A stretch of DNA of 5,995 bases from Bacteroidales bacterium UBA5548 (GCA_002425935.1 DINE01000011.1:38189-44183), one strand, 5' to 3'. Numbered from the stretch's first letter, positions 1 through 5,995 are shown. Numbers and translations: made by a program. The notes: generated from the sequence alone by a model not told the origin.

Positions 1-32
1 TAGTTATTTAATTGAATTTATTTAAATAATCC

Positions 33-1259
33 CTACGAAAGCATCTTAATAGCTCTTTTCAGTGAAGTGATGAAGTACTCAGCCTCTTCCAACGTGTTGT
101 AAACAGCAAAGGAGGCTCTGAGCATTGCCTCAACTCCGTATCGTCTCATAAGCGGCTCTGCGCACATCTGACCTGAACGGAGAGCAATACCCATTTTATC
201 CATAATCATCGCAAGATCAGCCGGATGAACACCATCAATAGTGAATGAAAAGAGAGATATTCTGTCGCCCTGAGTTCCATAGAGTTTTAACCCCTCTATT
301 TTGGAAAGCTCTTCAACCATGAAATTTACAACAGCATGCTCCTGCTTTTGGGTAAACTCTTTATCAAGAGAGTTTACGAACATAACAGCCCTGGCTAGTG
401 CAGCGGCCCCGATAAAGTTTGGAGTTCCTGCTTCAAACTTAAGAGGGAGAGGTGCATAGGTGGTCTTTTCAAATGTTACAGTCTCAACCATATCACCGCC
501 ACCCATCCATGGAGGCATCTCTTCCAAAAGTTCTCTCTTGCCATATAGCACACCAGTTCCGGTTGGTCCATACAACTTATGGCCCGAGAAGACAAAAAAG
601 TCACAATCCATTTTTTGAACATCAATATTCAGATGAACAACACTTTGCGCCCCATCCACCATAACCGGAATCCCTCTTGAGTGAGCCATTGAAATAAGCT
701 CCTCAACAGGGTTAATCAGTCCTAGCACATTAGAGACGTGTGAAACCGAAACAATTTTTACATTTTCATCCAAAAGTGCATCCAGCATATCCATTCTCCA
801 GTGTCCGCAGTCGTCCACCGGTAAAACTTTTAAAAGAGCTCCCTTTTTTTCACAGATCAGCTGCCACGGAACTATGTTTGAATGGTGCTCTGCCTCAGAT
901 ATCAGCACAGCGTCACCTCTTTTGAGAAACTTATCTCCAAAACTTGCTGCTACAAGATTGATTGCTGCAGTTGTGCCGGAGGTGAAGATAATCTCTTCTC
1001 TGTGAGCAGCATTTAAAAATAACATTACCTCTTCACGAGAATTTTCATAAAGCTCGGTAGTTTTTGAACTTAGCTCGTGAACTGCCCTGTGAATATTTCC
1101 GTTTATTCCGGAGTTCATCAAATTTACCAAATCTGTTACCTGCTGTGGCTTTTGGGCGGTTGCTCCGTTGTCCAGGTAAACAAGCTTCTTTGAGTTTACG
1201 CTCTGCTCAAGCGCAGGAAAGAGTTTTCTGATATCGTTAATATCTGCTGTTTTATTCAT
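33..1259 (-). CDS. sufS: Cysteine desulfurase, SufS/CsdA type (group II)
   Basis: This is a PLP-dependent class V aminotransferase-fold enzyme that removes sulfur from L-cysteine, giving alanine and a persulfide used for cytosolic Fe-S cluster assembly. I choose the ATG at 1259 (408 aa, against about 406 for E. coli SufS) rather than the longer frame from 1301. The extra 14 residues are not family-like and would overlap the predicted promoter. Numbering from 1259, the PLP lysine is K228 in SGHKLYGP, the PLP-stacking histidine is H125 in EAEHHSN, the PLP aspartate is D202 in VDGAQS, the substrate arginine is R361 and the catalytic cysteine is C366 in RSGQMCAEP. All sit two residues beyond their E. 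coli SufS counterparts. The residues before the cysteine are Gln-Met rather than the usual His-His, so a CsdA-like paralogue is possible. No sufB, sufC, sufD or sufE lies on the visible side. The gene is divergent from ruvA. Confidence 0.93.
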   Translation of the reverse strand: MNKTADINDIRKLFPALEQSVNSKKLVYLDNGATAQKPQQVTDLVNLMNSGINGNIHRAVHELSSKTTELYENSREEVMLFLNAAHREEIIFTSGTTAAINLVAASFGDKFLKRGDAVLISEAEHHSNIVPWQLICEKKGALLKVLPVDDCGHWRMDMLDALLDENVKIVSVSHVSNVLGLINPVEELISMAHSRGIPVMVDGAQSVVHLNIDVQKMDCDFFVFSGHKLYGPTGTGVLYGKRELLEEMPPWMGGGDMVETVTFEKTTYAPLPLKFEAGTPNFIGAAALARAVMFVNSLDKEFTQKQEHAVVNFMVEELSKIEGLKLYGTQGDRISLFSFTIDGVHPADLAMIMDKMGIALRSGQMCAEPLMRRYGVEAMLRASFAVYNTLEEAEYFITSLKRAIKMLS

Positions 1260-1289
1260 TTGGCATTTACTTAGTGACCATTGTCGGTG

Positions 1290-1297
1290 CAAAATTA
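1290..1297 (-). promoter_or_regulatory. Predicted -7 promoter element of sufS
   Basis: Read on the minus strand, this is TAATTTTG, an exact match to the Bacteroidota -7 consensus TAnnTTTG. It lies 30 bp upstream of the chosen sufS start. No TTTG (-33) is present 19-21 bp further upstream, so this is only a half-match. Its position supports starting sufS at 1259, because transcription from it would begin downstream of the alternative ATG at 1301. Confidence 0.4.
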
Positions 1298-1307
1298 GCA
1301 AAACAAA

Positions 1308-1339
1308 GTTGCCGTTTATACCTTAAAAACATAAATTTG
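1308..1339 (+). promoter_or_regulatory. Predicted ruvA promoter, Bacteroidota type
   Basis: TAAATTTG at 1332-1339 matches the -7 consensus TAnnTTTG exactly. GTTG at 1308-1311 matches three of four bases of the -33 element TTTG, with a 20-bp spacer, which is typical. Transcription would start near 1344-1346, leaving a leader of about 20 nt before the ruvA ATG at 1365. The promoter shares a 105-bp intergenic region with the oppositely directed sufS promoter. Confidence 0.5.
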
Positions 1340-1347
1340 CAGCAAAT
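1335..1347. repeat. 13-bp inverted repeat over the ruvA -7 element
   Basis: ATTTGCAGCAAAT is a perfect inverted repeat with 6-bp arms around one central base. It overlaps the end of the predicted -7 element and the expected transcription start of ruvA. It is placed where a repressor operator could lie, but arms this short in AT-rich DNA may be chance. No second copy is visible in the window. Confidence 0.25.
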
Positions 1348-1364
1348 GTTTATATCCACCCAAT

Positions 1365-1958
1365 ATGTACGATTATATTAAAGGAGAACTTACTGAGCTT
1401 ACTCCAACCGAGGTGGTTCTGGAAAACAATCAGATAGGCTACAAAATACTCATCTCGTTACAAACATACTCCAGGCTTAAAATGGCCGAAAGTACTCGTC
1501 TCTATATTTACCACCACATTCGTGAAGATATTGAGCAACTTTACGGCTTTTACGATAAGGATGAGCGCGCACTATTTTGCAATCTAATCGAGGTTTCGGG
1601 TATTGGTCCCAATAGTGCCAGAATGATGCTCTCTTCGCTCTCATCTGACGAAATCAGGGGCGCTATTATTTCAGGAGATGTTAATAAACTAAAGAGTATT
1701 AAAGGTATAGGCCTTAAGACAGCACAAAGGTTGCTTATAGAACTTAAAGACAAGATGGTTAAGAGAAGCTCCGGAGATGACTTTTCCGGTTCGTTTACTA
1801 TTCCGCAAGCCGGTAAGCAGCGTGAAGAGGCGGCATCTGCACTCGTGTTGCTTGGTTTCTCAAAAGCCAATGTAGAAAAGGTTCTTGACCTGTTGCTAAA
1901 AGAGAATCCTGCTTACACCCTGGAGGAGCTTATCAAGCTTTCTCTAAAAAGACTATAG
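1365..1958 (+). CDS. ruvA: Holliday junction branch migration complex subunit RuvA
   Basis: RuvA forms a tetramer that binds four-way DNA junctions and loads the RuvB helicase to drive branch migration in recombinational repair. The 197-aa protein is close to the usual length of about 200 aa, and all three domains are recognisable. The N-terminal OB-fold covers about residues 1-64 and ends in REDIEQLYGF (53-62), whose E54 and D55 match the acidic pin that shapes the junction centre. Two helix-hairpin-helix motifs follow: VSGIGPNSA at 77-85 and IKGIGLKTA at 112-120. After a flexible linker (about 132-152), the small C-terminal domain (about 153-197) would contact RuvB. The ATG at 1365 is the only start fitting the conserved MYDYIKG beginning. 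There is no Shine-Dalgarno sequence. ruvB and ruvC are not adjacent. The gene probably reads through into gcvH, since no terminator separates them. Confidence 0.97.
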   Translation: MYDYIKGELTELTPTEVVLENNQIGYKILISLQTYSRLKMAESTRLYIYHHIREDIEQLYGFYDKDERALFCNLIEVSGIGPNSARMMLSSLSSDEIRGAIISGDVNKLKSIKGIGLKTAQRLLIELKDKMVKRSSGDDFSGSFTIPQAGKQREEAASALVLLGFSKANVEKVLDLLLKENPAYTLEELIKLSLKRL

Positions 1959-1975
1959 AATAACTTATAATTTCA

Positions 1976-1983
1976 TACATTTG
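1976..1983 (+). promoter_or_regulatory. Predicted -7 promoter element of gcvH
   Basis: TACATTTG is an exact match to TAnnTTTG, 23 bp upstream of the gcvH ATG in the 48-bp gap after ruvA. It would give a leader of roughly 18-20 nt. No -33 TTTG is seen at the expected distance. A TATAAT at 1966-1971 is also present but is not the housekeeping consensus in this phylum. gcvH may therefore have its own promoter as well as readthrough from ruvA. Confidence 0.42.
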
Positions 1984-2006
1984 TAAAAAAATTTAAAATA
2001 AAAGAG

Positions 2007-2381
2007 ATGAATATTCCTGCAAATCTTAAGTATTCTCACGATCACGAGTGGGTAAAAGTTGAAGGTAACATTGCAATAGTTGGTATTACCGATTTTGCTC
2101 AAAGTCAACTTGGTGATGTTGTGTTTGTTGACATCCCTTCAGAGGGAGAGACTCTTTCGAAGTCTGACGTATTTGGTGCCATCGAAGCTGTGAAAACAGT
2201 TGCAGATGCACTTATGCCTGTTTCGGGTAAAATTGTTGAGATTAACACCAATCTTGAGAACTCACCTGAGTCTGTTAACAAAGATCCTTATGGTGACGGC
2301 TGGATGGTTAAAATTGAGATGAGCGATGCATCTGAACTTGATTCGCTGATGGATGCCGATGCTTATGCTGCAATTATCTAA
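2007..2381 (+). CDS. gcvH: Glycine cleavage system H protein
   Basis: GcvH is the small lipoylated carrier that shuttles the aminomethyl intermediate between the P, T and L proteins when glycine is split to CO2, ammonia and methylene-tetrahydrofolate. It can also act as a lipoate donor or relay. The 124-aa length is typical (E. coli 129 aa). The lipoyl attachment lysine is K63 within GAIEAVKTVADA, matching K64 of E. coli. The family signatures HDHEWVKVEG (11-20), GITDFAQSQLGDVVFVD (26-42) and VNKDPYGDGWM (90-100) are all present. The ATG at 2007 follows an A-rich leader with no strong Shine-Dalgarno sequence, and gives the conserved N-terminus ending in the HEW motif. No gcvT, gcvP or lipoate ligase gene is in view. 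A strong terminator ends the transcript 33 bp after the stop. Confidence 0.97.
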   Translation: MNIPANLKYSHDHEWVKVEGNIAIVGITDFAQSQLGDVVFVDIPSEGETLSKSDVFGAIEAVKTVADALMPVSGKIVEINTNLENSPESVNKDPYGDGWMVKIEMSDASELDSLMDADAYAAII

Positions 2382-2413
2382 ACAATATTTCAGACTATAG
2401 CTCACATAAAGTT

Positions 2414-2453
2414 AAAACCTGCTGTCAAAATTGTCAGCAGGTTTTTATTTTTT
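2414..2453 (+). terminator. Intrinsic terminator after gcvH
   Basis: AAAACCTGCTG (2414-2424) pairs perfectly with CAGCAGGTTTT (2435-2445), an 11-bp stem around a 10-nt loop. A T-rich run reaches 2453, interrupted once by A at 2447. This marks the end of the ruvA-gcvH transcript and separates it from the downstream unit. The upstream flank has only four A residues, so activity on the opposite strand would be weak. Confidence 0.88.
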
Positions 2454-2479
2454 AATAAATTTACCGATATTTAATTTTT
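2448..2479 (+). promoter_or_regulatory. Weak candidate promoter for the threonine aldolase gene
   Basis: TAATTTTT at 2472-2479 matches five of the six fixed bases of TAnnTTTG, failing only the final G. TTTT at 2448-2451 is a three-of-four match to the -33 TTTG with a 20-bp spacer. The -33 part would overlap the terminator T-tract, and the start site would be only about 5 nt from the ATG at 2489. Because a terminator lies upstream, some promoter is needed here, but this assignment is tentative. Confidence 0.22.
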
Positions 2480-2488
2480 TCCAAAGAT

Positions 2489-3511
2489 ATGATTCACAGT
2501 TTTGGAAGTGACAACCACTCAGGGGCAGCCCCTCAGATTATGGAGGCAATTGCAAAGGCTAATACCGGTTTTGCAATTGCATACGGAGAAGATGCCCACA
2601 CAAAAGAGGCAGAAGAACTCTTTAAAAAAGAGTTTGGTCCGGAAACCGAGGTATTTTTCGTTTTCAATGGAACCGGAGCAAACATTCTAGCACTAAAAGC
2701 ACTCACAAACTCTTTTAACTCAATAATTTGTGCAGAATCAGCGCATATTAATGTAGATGAGTGCGGTGCCCCGGAAAAGCTGACAGGTTGCAAACTTGTT
2801 CCGGTAACACCAACTGATGGTAAAGTAACTGCAGAGTCCGTTAAAAAAGAGCTCAAAGGATTTGGTTTCCAACACCATTCGCAGCCAAAAGTTTTATCTG
2901 TCTCCCAGCCCACAGAGTTAGGAACTCTTTATACTCCTCAGGAGATAAAGGCTCTGGCAGATCTGATGCACGAACATGGCGGTTACCTGCATGTTGACGG
3001 ATCGAGAATTTCAAATGCTGCAGCCTCATTAAATCTTAAAATCAGCGAATTTACCTCCGATCTTGGGGTTGATGCTCTATCATTCGGCGGCACAAAAAAC
3101 GGGATGCTCATTGGAGAGGCAGTTCTCTTCTTCAAAAAAGAGCACGCCCAAAATTTTCTCTATTACAGAAAACAGGCGGCACAACTCTTCTCTAAAAACC
3201 GATTCATTGCTGCTCAGTTCACCGAATTTCTGAAAGACGGGCTTAATATAAAACTTGCAGCTCACTCCAATTCAATGGCGAAATATATGGAGTCACAGCT
3301 TAAAGAGATTCCACAGGTTAAAATAAGCCGTCCTGTTGAAACAAATGGAGTATTTGCAATTCTTGATAAAGAGTTGACTGAGGAGTTGATGAAAAAGCAC
3401 TTCTTTTACGTTTGGGACGAAGATACAGGCGAGGTGAGGTGGATGTGCTCCTGGAATACACAAAAAGATGATATTGATAAATTTATAAATGATTTGAAAC
3501 AGCTTCTCTAA
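2489..3511 (+). CDS. ltaE: Low-specificity L-threonine aldolase
   Basis: This is a cytosolic PLP enzyme of the beta-eliminating lyase family (fold type I). It reversibly cleaves L-threonine or L-allo-threonine to glycine and acetaldehyde. The 340-aa length is close to E. coli LtaE (333 aa). The N-terminal FGSDNHSGAAP matches the family start, and FNGTGANILAL (59-69) forms the PLP phosphate-binding region. H86 in ESAHINVDECGAPE is placed to stack on the cofactor. HVDGSRISNA (168-177) supplies the PLP aspartate D170 and the carboxylate-binding arginine R173. K203 in SFGGTKNGM is the Schiff-base lysine; this GGTKN form resembles the Pseudomonas-type enzymes more than the E. coli SKGLG form. Stereospecificity cannot be read from sequence, and a related aldolase or lyase activity remains possible. 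It lies just after a terminator and 17 bp before the acyl-CoA synthetase gene, so it probably heads that transcript. Confidence 0.9.
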   Translation: MIHSFGSDNHSGAAPQIMEAIAKANTGFAIAYGEDAHTKEAEELFKKEFGPETEVFFVFNGTGANILALKALTNSFNSIICAESAHINVDECGAPEKLTGCKLVPVTPTDGKVTAESVKKELKGFGFQHHSQPKVLSVSQPTELGTLYTPQEIKALADLMHEHGGYLHVDGSRISNAAASLNLKISEFTSDLGVDALSFGGTKNGMLIGEAVLFFKKEHAQNFLYYRKQAAQLFSKNRFIAAQFTEFLKDGLNIKLAAHSNSMAKYMESQLKEIPQVKISRPVETNGVFAILDKELTEELMKKHFFYVWDEDTGEVRWMCSWNTQKDDIDKFINDLKQLL

Positions 3512-3528
3512 CCCTAAACACTACAACT

Positions 3529-5304
3529 ATGGAAGTAAAAAGAACATTTGACCTTTTGGAAAAGCTTATAAAGGAGTTTCCGAAAGATGATATTCTAAGC
3601 AGAAGAGTTAACGGAAAATGGATAAAATATTCATCCGACAGTTACTACAGACACTCTCACCTGCTTGCCTGTGCATTCCTTGCTCTTGGTTTTAAAAAAG
3701 AGGATAAGGTAATTACGATCAGTAATAACAGACCTGAGTGGAACTTCATTGACATGGGTCTTACACTGGCAAACTGTGTACATGTACCGGTATATTCAAC
3801 CCTGAGTAACGATGACTACCTCTACATTCTTAACCATTCAGATGCAAAAGCGATTTTTCTGGGCGGAGATGCAATAGTAAAAAAGATTCTGCCCGTCATT
3901 GCAAAACTGGATAGAGAGCTAATGGTCTTTACAATAGACCCTTATGAAGGTATTCAGACTATTGACTCCCTATATAAACTTGGAGAGGAGAGAGAGGGAG
4001 AGTTGATGAAGGTTATTGAGGAGAATAAAAGAGTAATTGACGAAAACGAGTTAGCTACAATAATCTACACTTCTGGTACTACAGGTACTCCAAAAGGGGT
4101 TATGCTTTCACATAAAAATCTGGCATTCAATTTTATAGGACACGCAAATCAACAAATAAGAGATCACAGGCATAAGATGCTTAGCTTTTTGCCTCTATGT
4201 CATATTTATGAGAGGAGTATGAACTATGATTATCAGTATATGGGAATAAGCACCTATTATGCAGAGAGCCTCTCAACGATTGCTTCGGATCTGGCTGATT
4301 GCAAAGCTGATGGATTCTGCTCTGTTCCTCGTGTACTTGAGATGATGTTCAATAAGCTTGAGGCTGCAGGAAAAGATCTTAAGGGAGTTAAGAAAATCAT
4401 CTATAAGTGGTGTTTTTCAATTGCCTGCAAATTTGATTATGATAAACAGGGCTTCTTCTATAATCTTAAATACAAGATTGCTGATAAACTTGTTTATAGT
4501 AAATGGCGGGAGAAGCTGGGTGGAAAAGAGATGCTTATAGTTTCGGGTGGATCATCAATTCAGGCTAAGATTATACGCCTGTTTACAGCTGCAAAGCTCT
4601 ATATATTTGAGGGTTATGGTATGACTGAGACATCTCCGGTTATTGCTGTTAACAATCCAAGGGAAATGATTATTAAAATCGGAACTGTTGGAAAGGCCAT
4701 GGAAGGGACAGAGATGATGATAGCAGAAGATGGAGAAATTCTCACCCGTGGTCCTCATGTGATGCTGGGTTACTATAAAGATCCAGAATATACAAAGGAG
4801 ATTATCGACAGCGACGGCTGGCTTCATACCGGAGATATTGGAGTGATGGTTGACAAAATATTCCTGAAGATTACAGACCGTAAAAAAGAGATATTCAAGC
4901 TCTCTGCAGGAAAATATGTGGCACCGCAAGTAATTGAAAATATGCTAAAAGAGTCCTCTTATATAGAGAATTGCATGGTCATAGGTGAAAATCAAAAGTT
5001 CGCATCAGCCATCATAATTCCTGACTTTAACAGACTCCATTTTTGGGCTGCAAAAAACAAAATTCATTACACCGACAATGCAGACCTTATTCAAAACCCC
5101 GCTGTTATAGCCAAGGTAAATAAAGAGATAGATGTAATCAATAAAAAACTTGCAGCTCACGAACAGATTAAGAGAGCAAAACTTGTTGCAGACGAGTGGA
5201 CCCCTCTTAACGATATGCTATCGCAGACTCTTAAGTTAAAACGCAGTAAGATTAAGGCTAAATATCATAACCAGATCAACGAAATATTCAATACCGAGGG
5301 TTAA
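3529..5304 (+). CDS. Long-chain fatty acid-CoA ligase (AMP-forming)
   Basis: This is an ANL-superfamily adenylating enzyme that activates a fatty acid with ATP to an acyl-AMP and then to acyl-CoA, feeding lipid synthesis or breakdown. At 591 aa it fits the roughly 600-aa FadD15-like long-chain group common in Bacteroidota. The ATP-binding P-loop is YTSGTTGTPKG (180-190). The adenylate-binding motif is EGYGMTETSP (361-370), the ribose-binding aspartate lies in HTGDIG (433-438), and the hinge is KITDRKKEIFKLSAGKYVAP (447-466). Near the C-terminus, QTLKLKRSK (566-574) holds the candidate catalytic lysine, K569 or K571. No signal peptide or clear transmembrane segment is seen. The substrate chain length is inferred from family resemblance only. 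A short purine-rich stretch near 3982-4003 encodes a charged linker. The gene is tightly linked to its neighbours: 17 bp after ltaE and 2 bp before the acetyltransferase-like gene. Confidence 0.93.
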   Translation: MEVKRTFDLLEKLIKEFPKDDILSRRVNGKWIKYSSDSYYRHSHLLACAFLALGFKKEDKVITISNNRPEWNFIDMGLTLANCVHVPVYSTLSNDDYLYILNHSDAKAIFLGGDAIVKKILPVIAKLDRELMVFTIDPYEGIQTIDSLYKLGEEREGELMKVIEENKRVIDENELATIIYTSGTTGTPKGVMLSHKNLAFNFIGHANQQIRDHRHKMLSFLPLCHIYERSMNYDYQYMGISTYYAESLSTIASDLADCKADGFCSVPRVLEMMFNKLEAAGKDLKGVKKIIYKWCFSIACKFDYDKQGFFYNLKYKIADKLVYSKWREKLGGKEMLIVSGGSSIQAKIIRLFTAAKLYIFEGYGMTETSPVIAVNNPREMIIKIGTVGKAMEGTEMMIAEDGEILTRGPHVMLGYYKDPEYTKEIIDSDGWLHTGDIGVMVDKIFLKITDRKKEIFKLSAGKYVAPQVIENMLKESSYIENCMVIGENQKFASAIIIPDFNRLHFWAAKNKIHYTDNADLIQNPAVIAKVNKEIDVINKKLAAHEQIKRAKLVADEWTPLNDMLSQTLKLKRSKIKAKYHNQINEIFNTEG

Positions 5305-5306
5305 TC

Positions 5307-5995
5307 ATGCAAATTTATCTTGCAACATCCAGTGACACTCACTCCATCTCAAAAATTTGGAGTGAGTGTTTTACACAGGATGAATCCTATATCGAAAACT
5401 TCATTAAAAACTGCTTCCCCTATACAAAAACATGGCTTTTAGTCCCGGACTGTTATGACTATCCTGTGGCTTCGCTCTCACTCCTGCCCTGCTATACAGT
5501 TTATAAAGGCAAACAATACAAAGGAGGGTATGTGTATGCAGTGGGCACACTCTCTGAGCACCGTGGTAACTCCTATTCAAAATATCTGACAGAAGAGGCG
5601 TTCAGATATGCCAAGGAGGAAAAACTCTCGTTTATTGCCGTAAAACCGGCGACAGAATCATTATACGACCTATACTCAAGACTCTCTTTTGACGTAACAT
5701 TGTATGAAAAGGTGAGCGATGTAGACCCTGAAGGCAGATATAACTACTCTTCCGATGGCTTTTTGCTATCCGACAGAAAGCCAATTATAAAATTATCTTC
5801 TCCTCTTTTGAAAGATAATAATATACCAACTCTTTATCAATTGAGAGAAGAGTTTCAATCCGACACATCTATTTTGTGGAGTAAAGAGATTTTATCTTAC
5901 GCAGTCAGGGAACTAGCATTCAAAAACGGCTATCTTGCCATATATTATTACGACAACAACCCTAAACACCAATATTATTATATTTGTTACCCATT
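5307..5995 (+). CDS. GNAT-like acetyltransferase, truncated at window edge
   Basis: This reading frame opens at ATG 5307, two bases after the acyl-CoA synthetase stop. It stays open for 229 codons to the end of the window, so the C-terminus is missing. The start IWSECFTQDESYIENFI (17-33) resembles the first helices of Bacteroidota GNAT proteins. Residues about 45-130 fit a GNAT core: the strand WLLVPDCYDYPVASLSLLPC (43-62), then YVYAVGTLSEHRGNSYSKYL (75-94) as motif A and the pyrophosphate loop, then an alpha helix, then FIAVKPATESLYDLYSRLSFD (109-129) as motif B. The acetyl-CoA loop reads HRGNSYS instead of R/Q-x-x-G-x-G/A, so activity is uncertain. An Eis-like two-domain protein of about 370 aa is possible. 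The substrate is unknown. There is no other in-frame ATG, which makes 5307 the only credible start. Spacing suggests translational coupling to the upstream gene. Confidence 0.78.
   Translation, partial: MQIYLATSSDTHSISKIWSECFTQDESYIENFIKNCFPYTKTWLLVPDCYDYPVASLSLLPCYTVYKGKQYKGGYVYAVGTLSEHRGNSYSKYLTEEAFRYAKEEKLSFIAVKPATESLYDLYSRLSFDVTLYEKVSDVDPEGRYNYSSDGFLLSDRKPIIKLSSPLLKDNNIPTLYQLREEFQSDTSILWSKEILSYAVRELAFKNGYLAIYYYDNNPKHQYYYICYP
5335..5372 (+). terminator. Terminator-like hairpin inside the start of the GNAT-like gene
   Basis: ACACTCACTCC (5335-5345) pairs perfectly with GGAGTGAGTGT (5359-5369), giving an 11-bp stem with a 13-nt loop, extended by a possible G-U pair (5334-5370). Four T residues (5369-5372) follow at the stem end. 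It lies 31 nt after the acyl-CoA synthetase stop but covers codons 10-22 of the GNAT-like frame. It may act as a partial terminator or attenuator between the two genes. The short T-run argues against full termination, and coding constraint could explain part of the sequence. Confidence 0.45.

Noticed and set aside
18..29. Perfect 12-bp palindrome TTATTTAAATAA just beyond the sufS stop.
   Set aside because: It is pure A/T, so the stem would be very weak, and no T-run makes it terminator-like. Such palindromes are expected by chance in an AT-rich gap. The edge stretch 1-32 shows nothing else.
1289..1303. Direct repeat of GCAAAA with a 9-bp period upstream of sufS.
   Set aside because: It has only two short copies in an A-rich promoter region, and one overlaps the -7 element. 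This is not enough to propose a binding site.
2382..2488. Possible small RNA or riboswitch in the 107-bp gap before ltaE, for example a glycine riboswitch.
   Set aside because: The gap holds one simple terminator hairpin that ends the gcvH transcript. No glycine-riboswitch-like tandem aptamer fits in the remaining roughly 35 bp.
3510..3521. The 12-mer AACCCTAAACAC occurs here between ltaE and the synthetase gene and again at 5958-5969.
   Set aside because: The second copy is inside coding sequence, with no flanking similarity and no further copies seen. It is best explained by chance.
3982..4003. Purine-only GA-rich tract resembling a microsatellite.
   Set aside because: It lies in frame inside the acyl-CoA synthetase gene and encodes a charged linker (GEEREGE) where the family is variable. 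The repeat is irregular, and there is no frameshift.
4555..4929. Antisense open frame of 124 codons opposite the acyl-CoA synthetase gene.
   Set aside because: It is entirely inside a strongly conserved gene on the other strand, has no promoter or family motif, and its composition reads as a shadow. The same applies to the other antisense frames within ruvA and ltaE.

Overview
The window looks like ordinary chromosome from a member of the Bacteroidota, most likely Bacteroidales. This rests on several observations: the genes are moderately AT-rich, start codons lack Shine-Dalgarno sequences and are preceded by A-rich leaders, and matches to the Bacteroidota -7 promoter element TAnnTTTG sit upstream of several genes. 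The proteins also read like Bacteroidota versions of their families. Assignment below phylum is inference.

Layout. A cysteine desulfurase gene of the SufS type runs leftward (33-1259). A 105-bp divergent promoter region separates it from a rightward block. That block begins with ruvA (Holliday-junction branch migration, 1365-1958), followed after 48 bp by gcvH (lipoyl carrier of the glycine cleavage system, 2007-2381) and a clear intrinsic terminator (2414-2453). A second rightward unit then starts with a low-specificity L-threonine aldolase gene (2489-3511). It continues 17 bp later with a long-chain acyl-CoA synthetase (3529-5304), and 2 bp after that with an acetyltransferase-like gene that runs off the right edge (5307 onward).

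How the genes fit together. They are mostly unrelated housekeeping functions: sulfur mobilisation for Fe-S clusters, recombination, glycine metabolism and fatty-acid activation. The only metabolic link visible is that threonine aldolase makes glycine, which the GcvH system cleaves. However, a terminator separates those two genes. The acyl-CoA synthetase and the acetyltransferase-like gene are tightly spaced and probably co-transcribed.

No RNA gene, mobile element, CRISPR array or obvious new system is visible, and no gene-free stretch exceeds 107 bp. The most curious feature is a perfect 11-bp hairpin followed by four T residues. It lies inside the first codons of the acetyltransferase-like gene, just after the acyl-CoA synthetase stop, where a terminator or attenuator would be expected.
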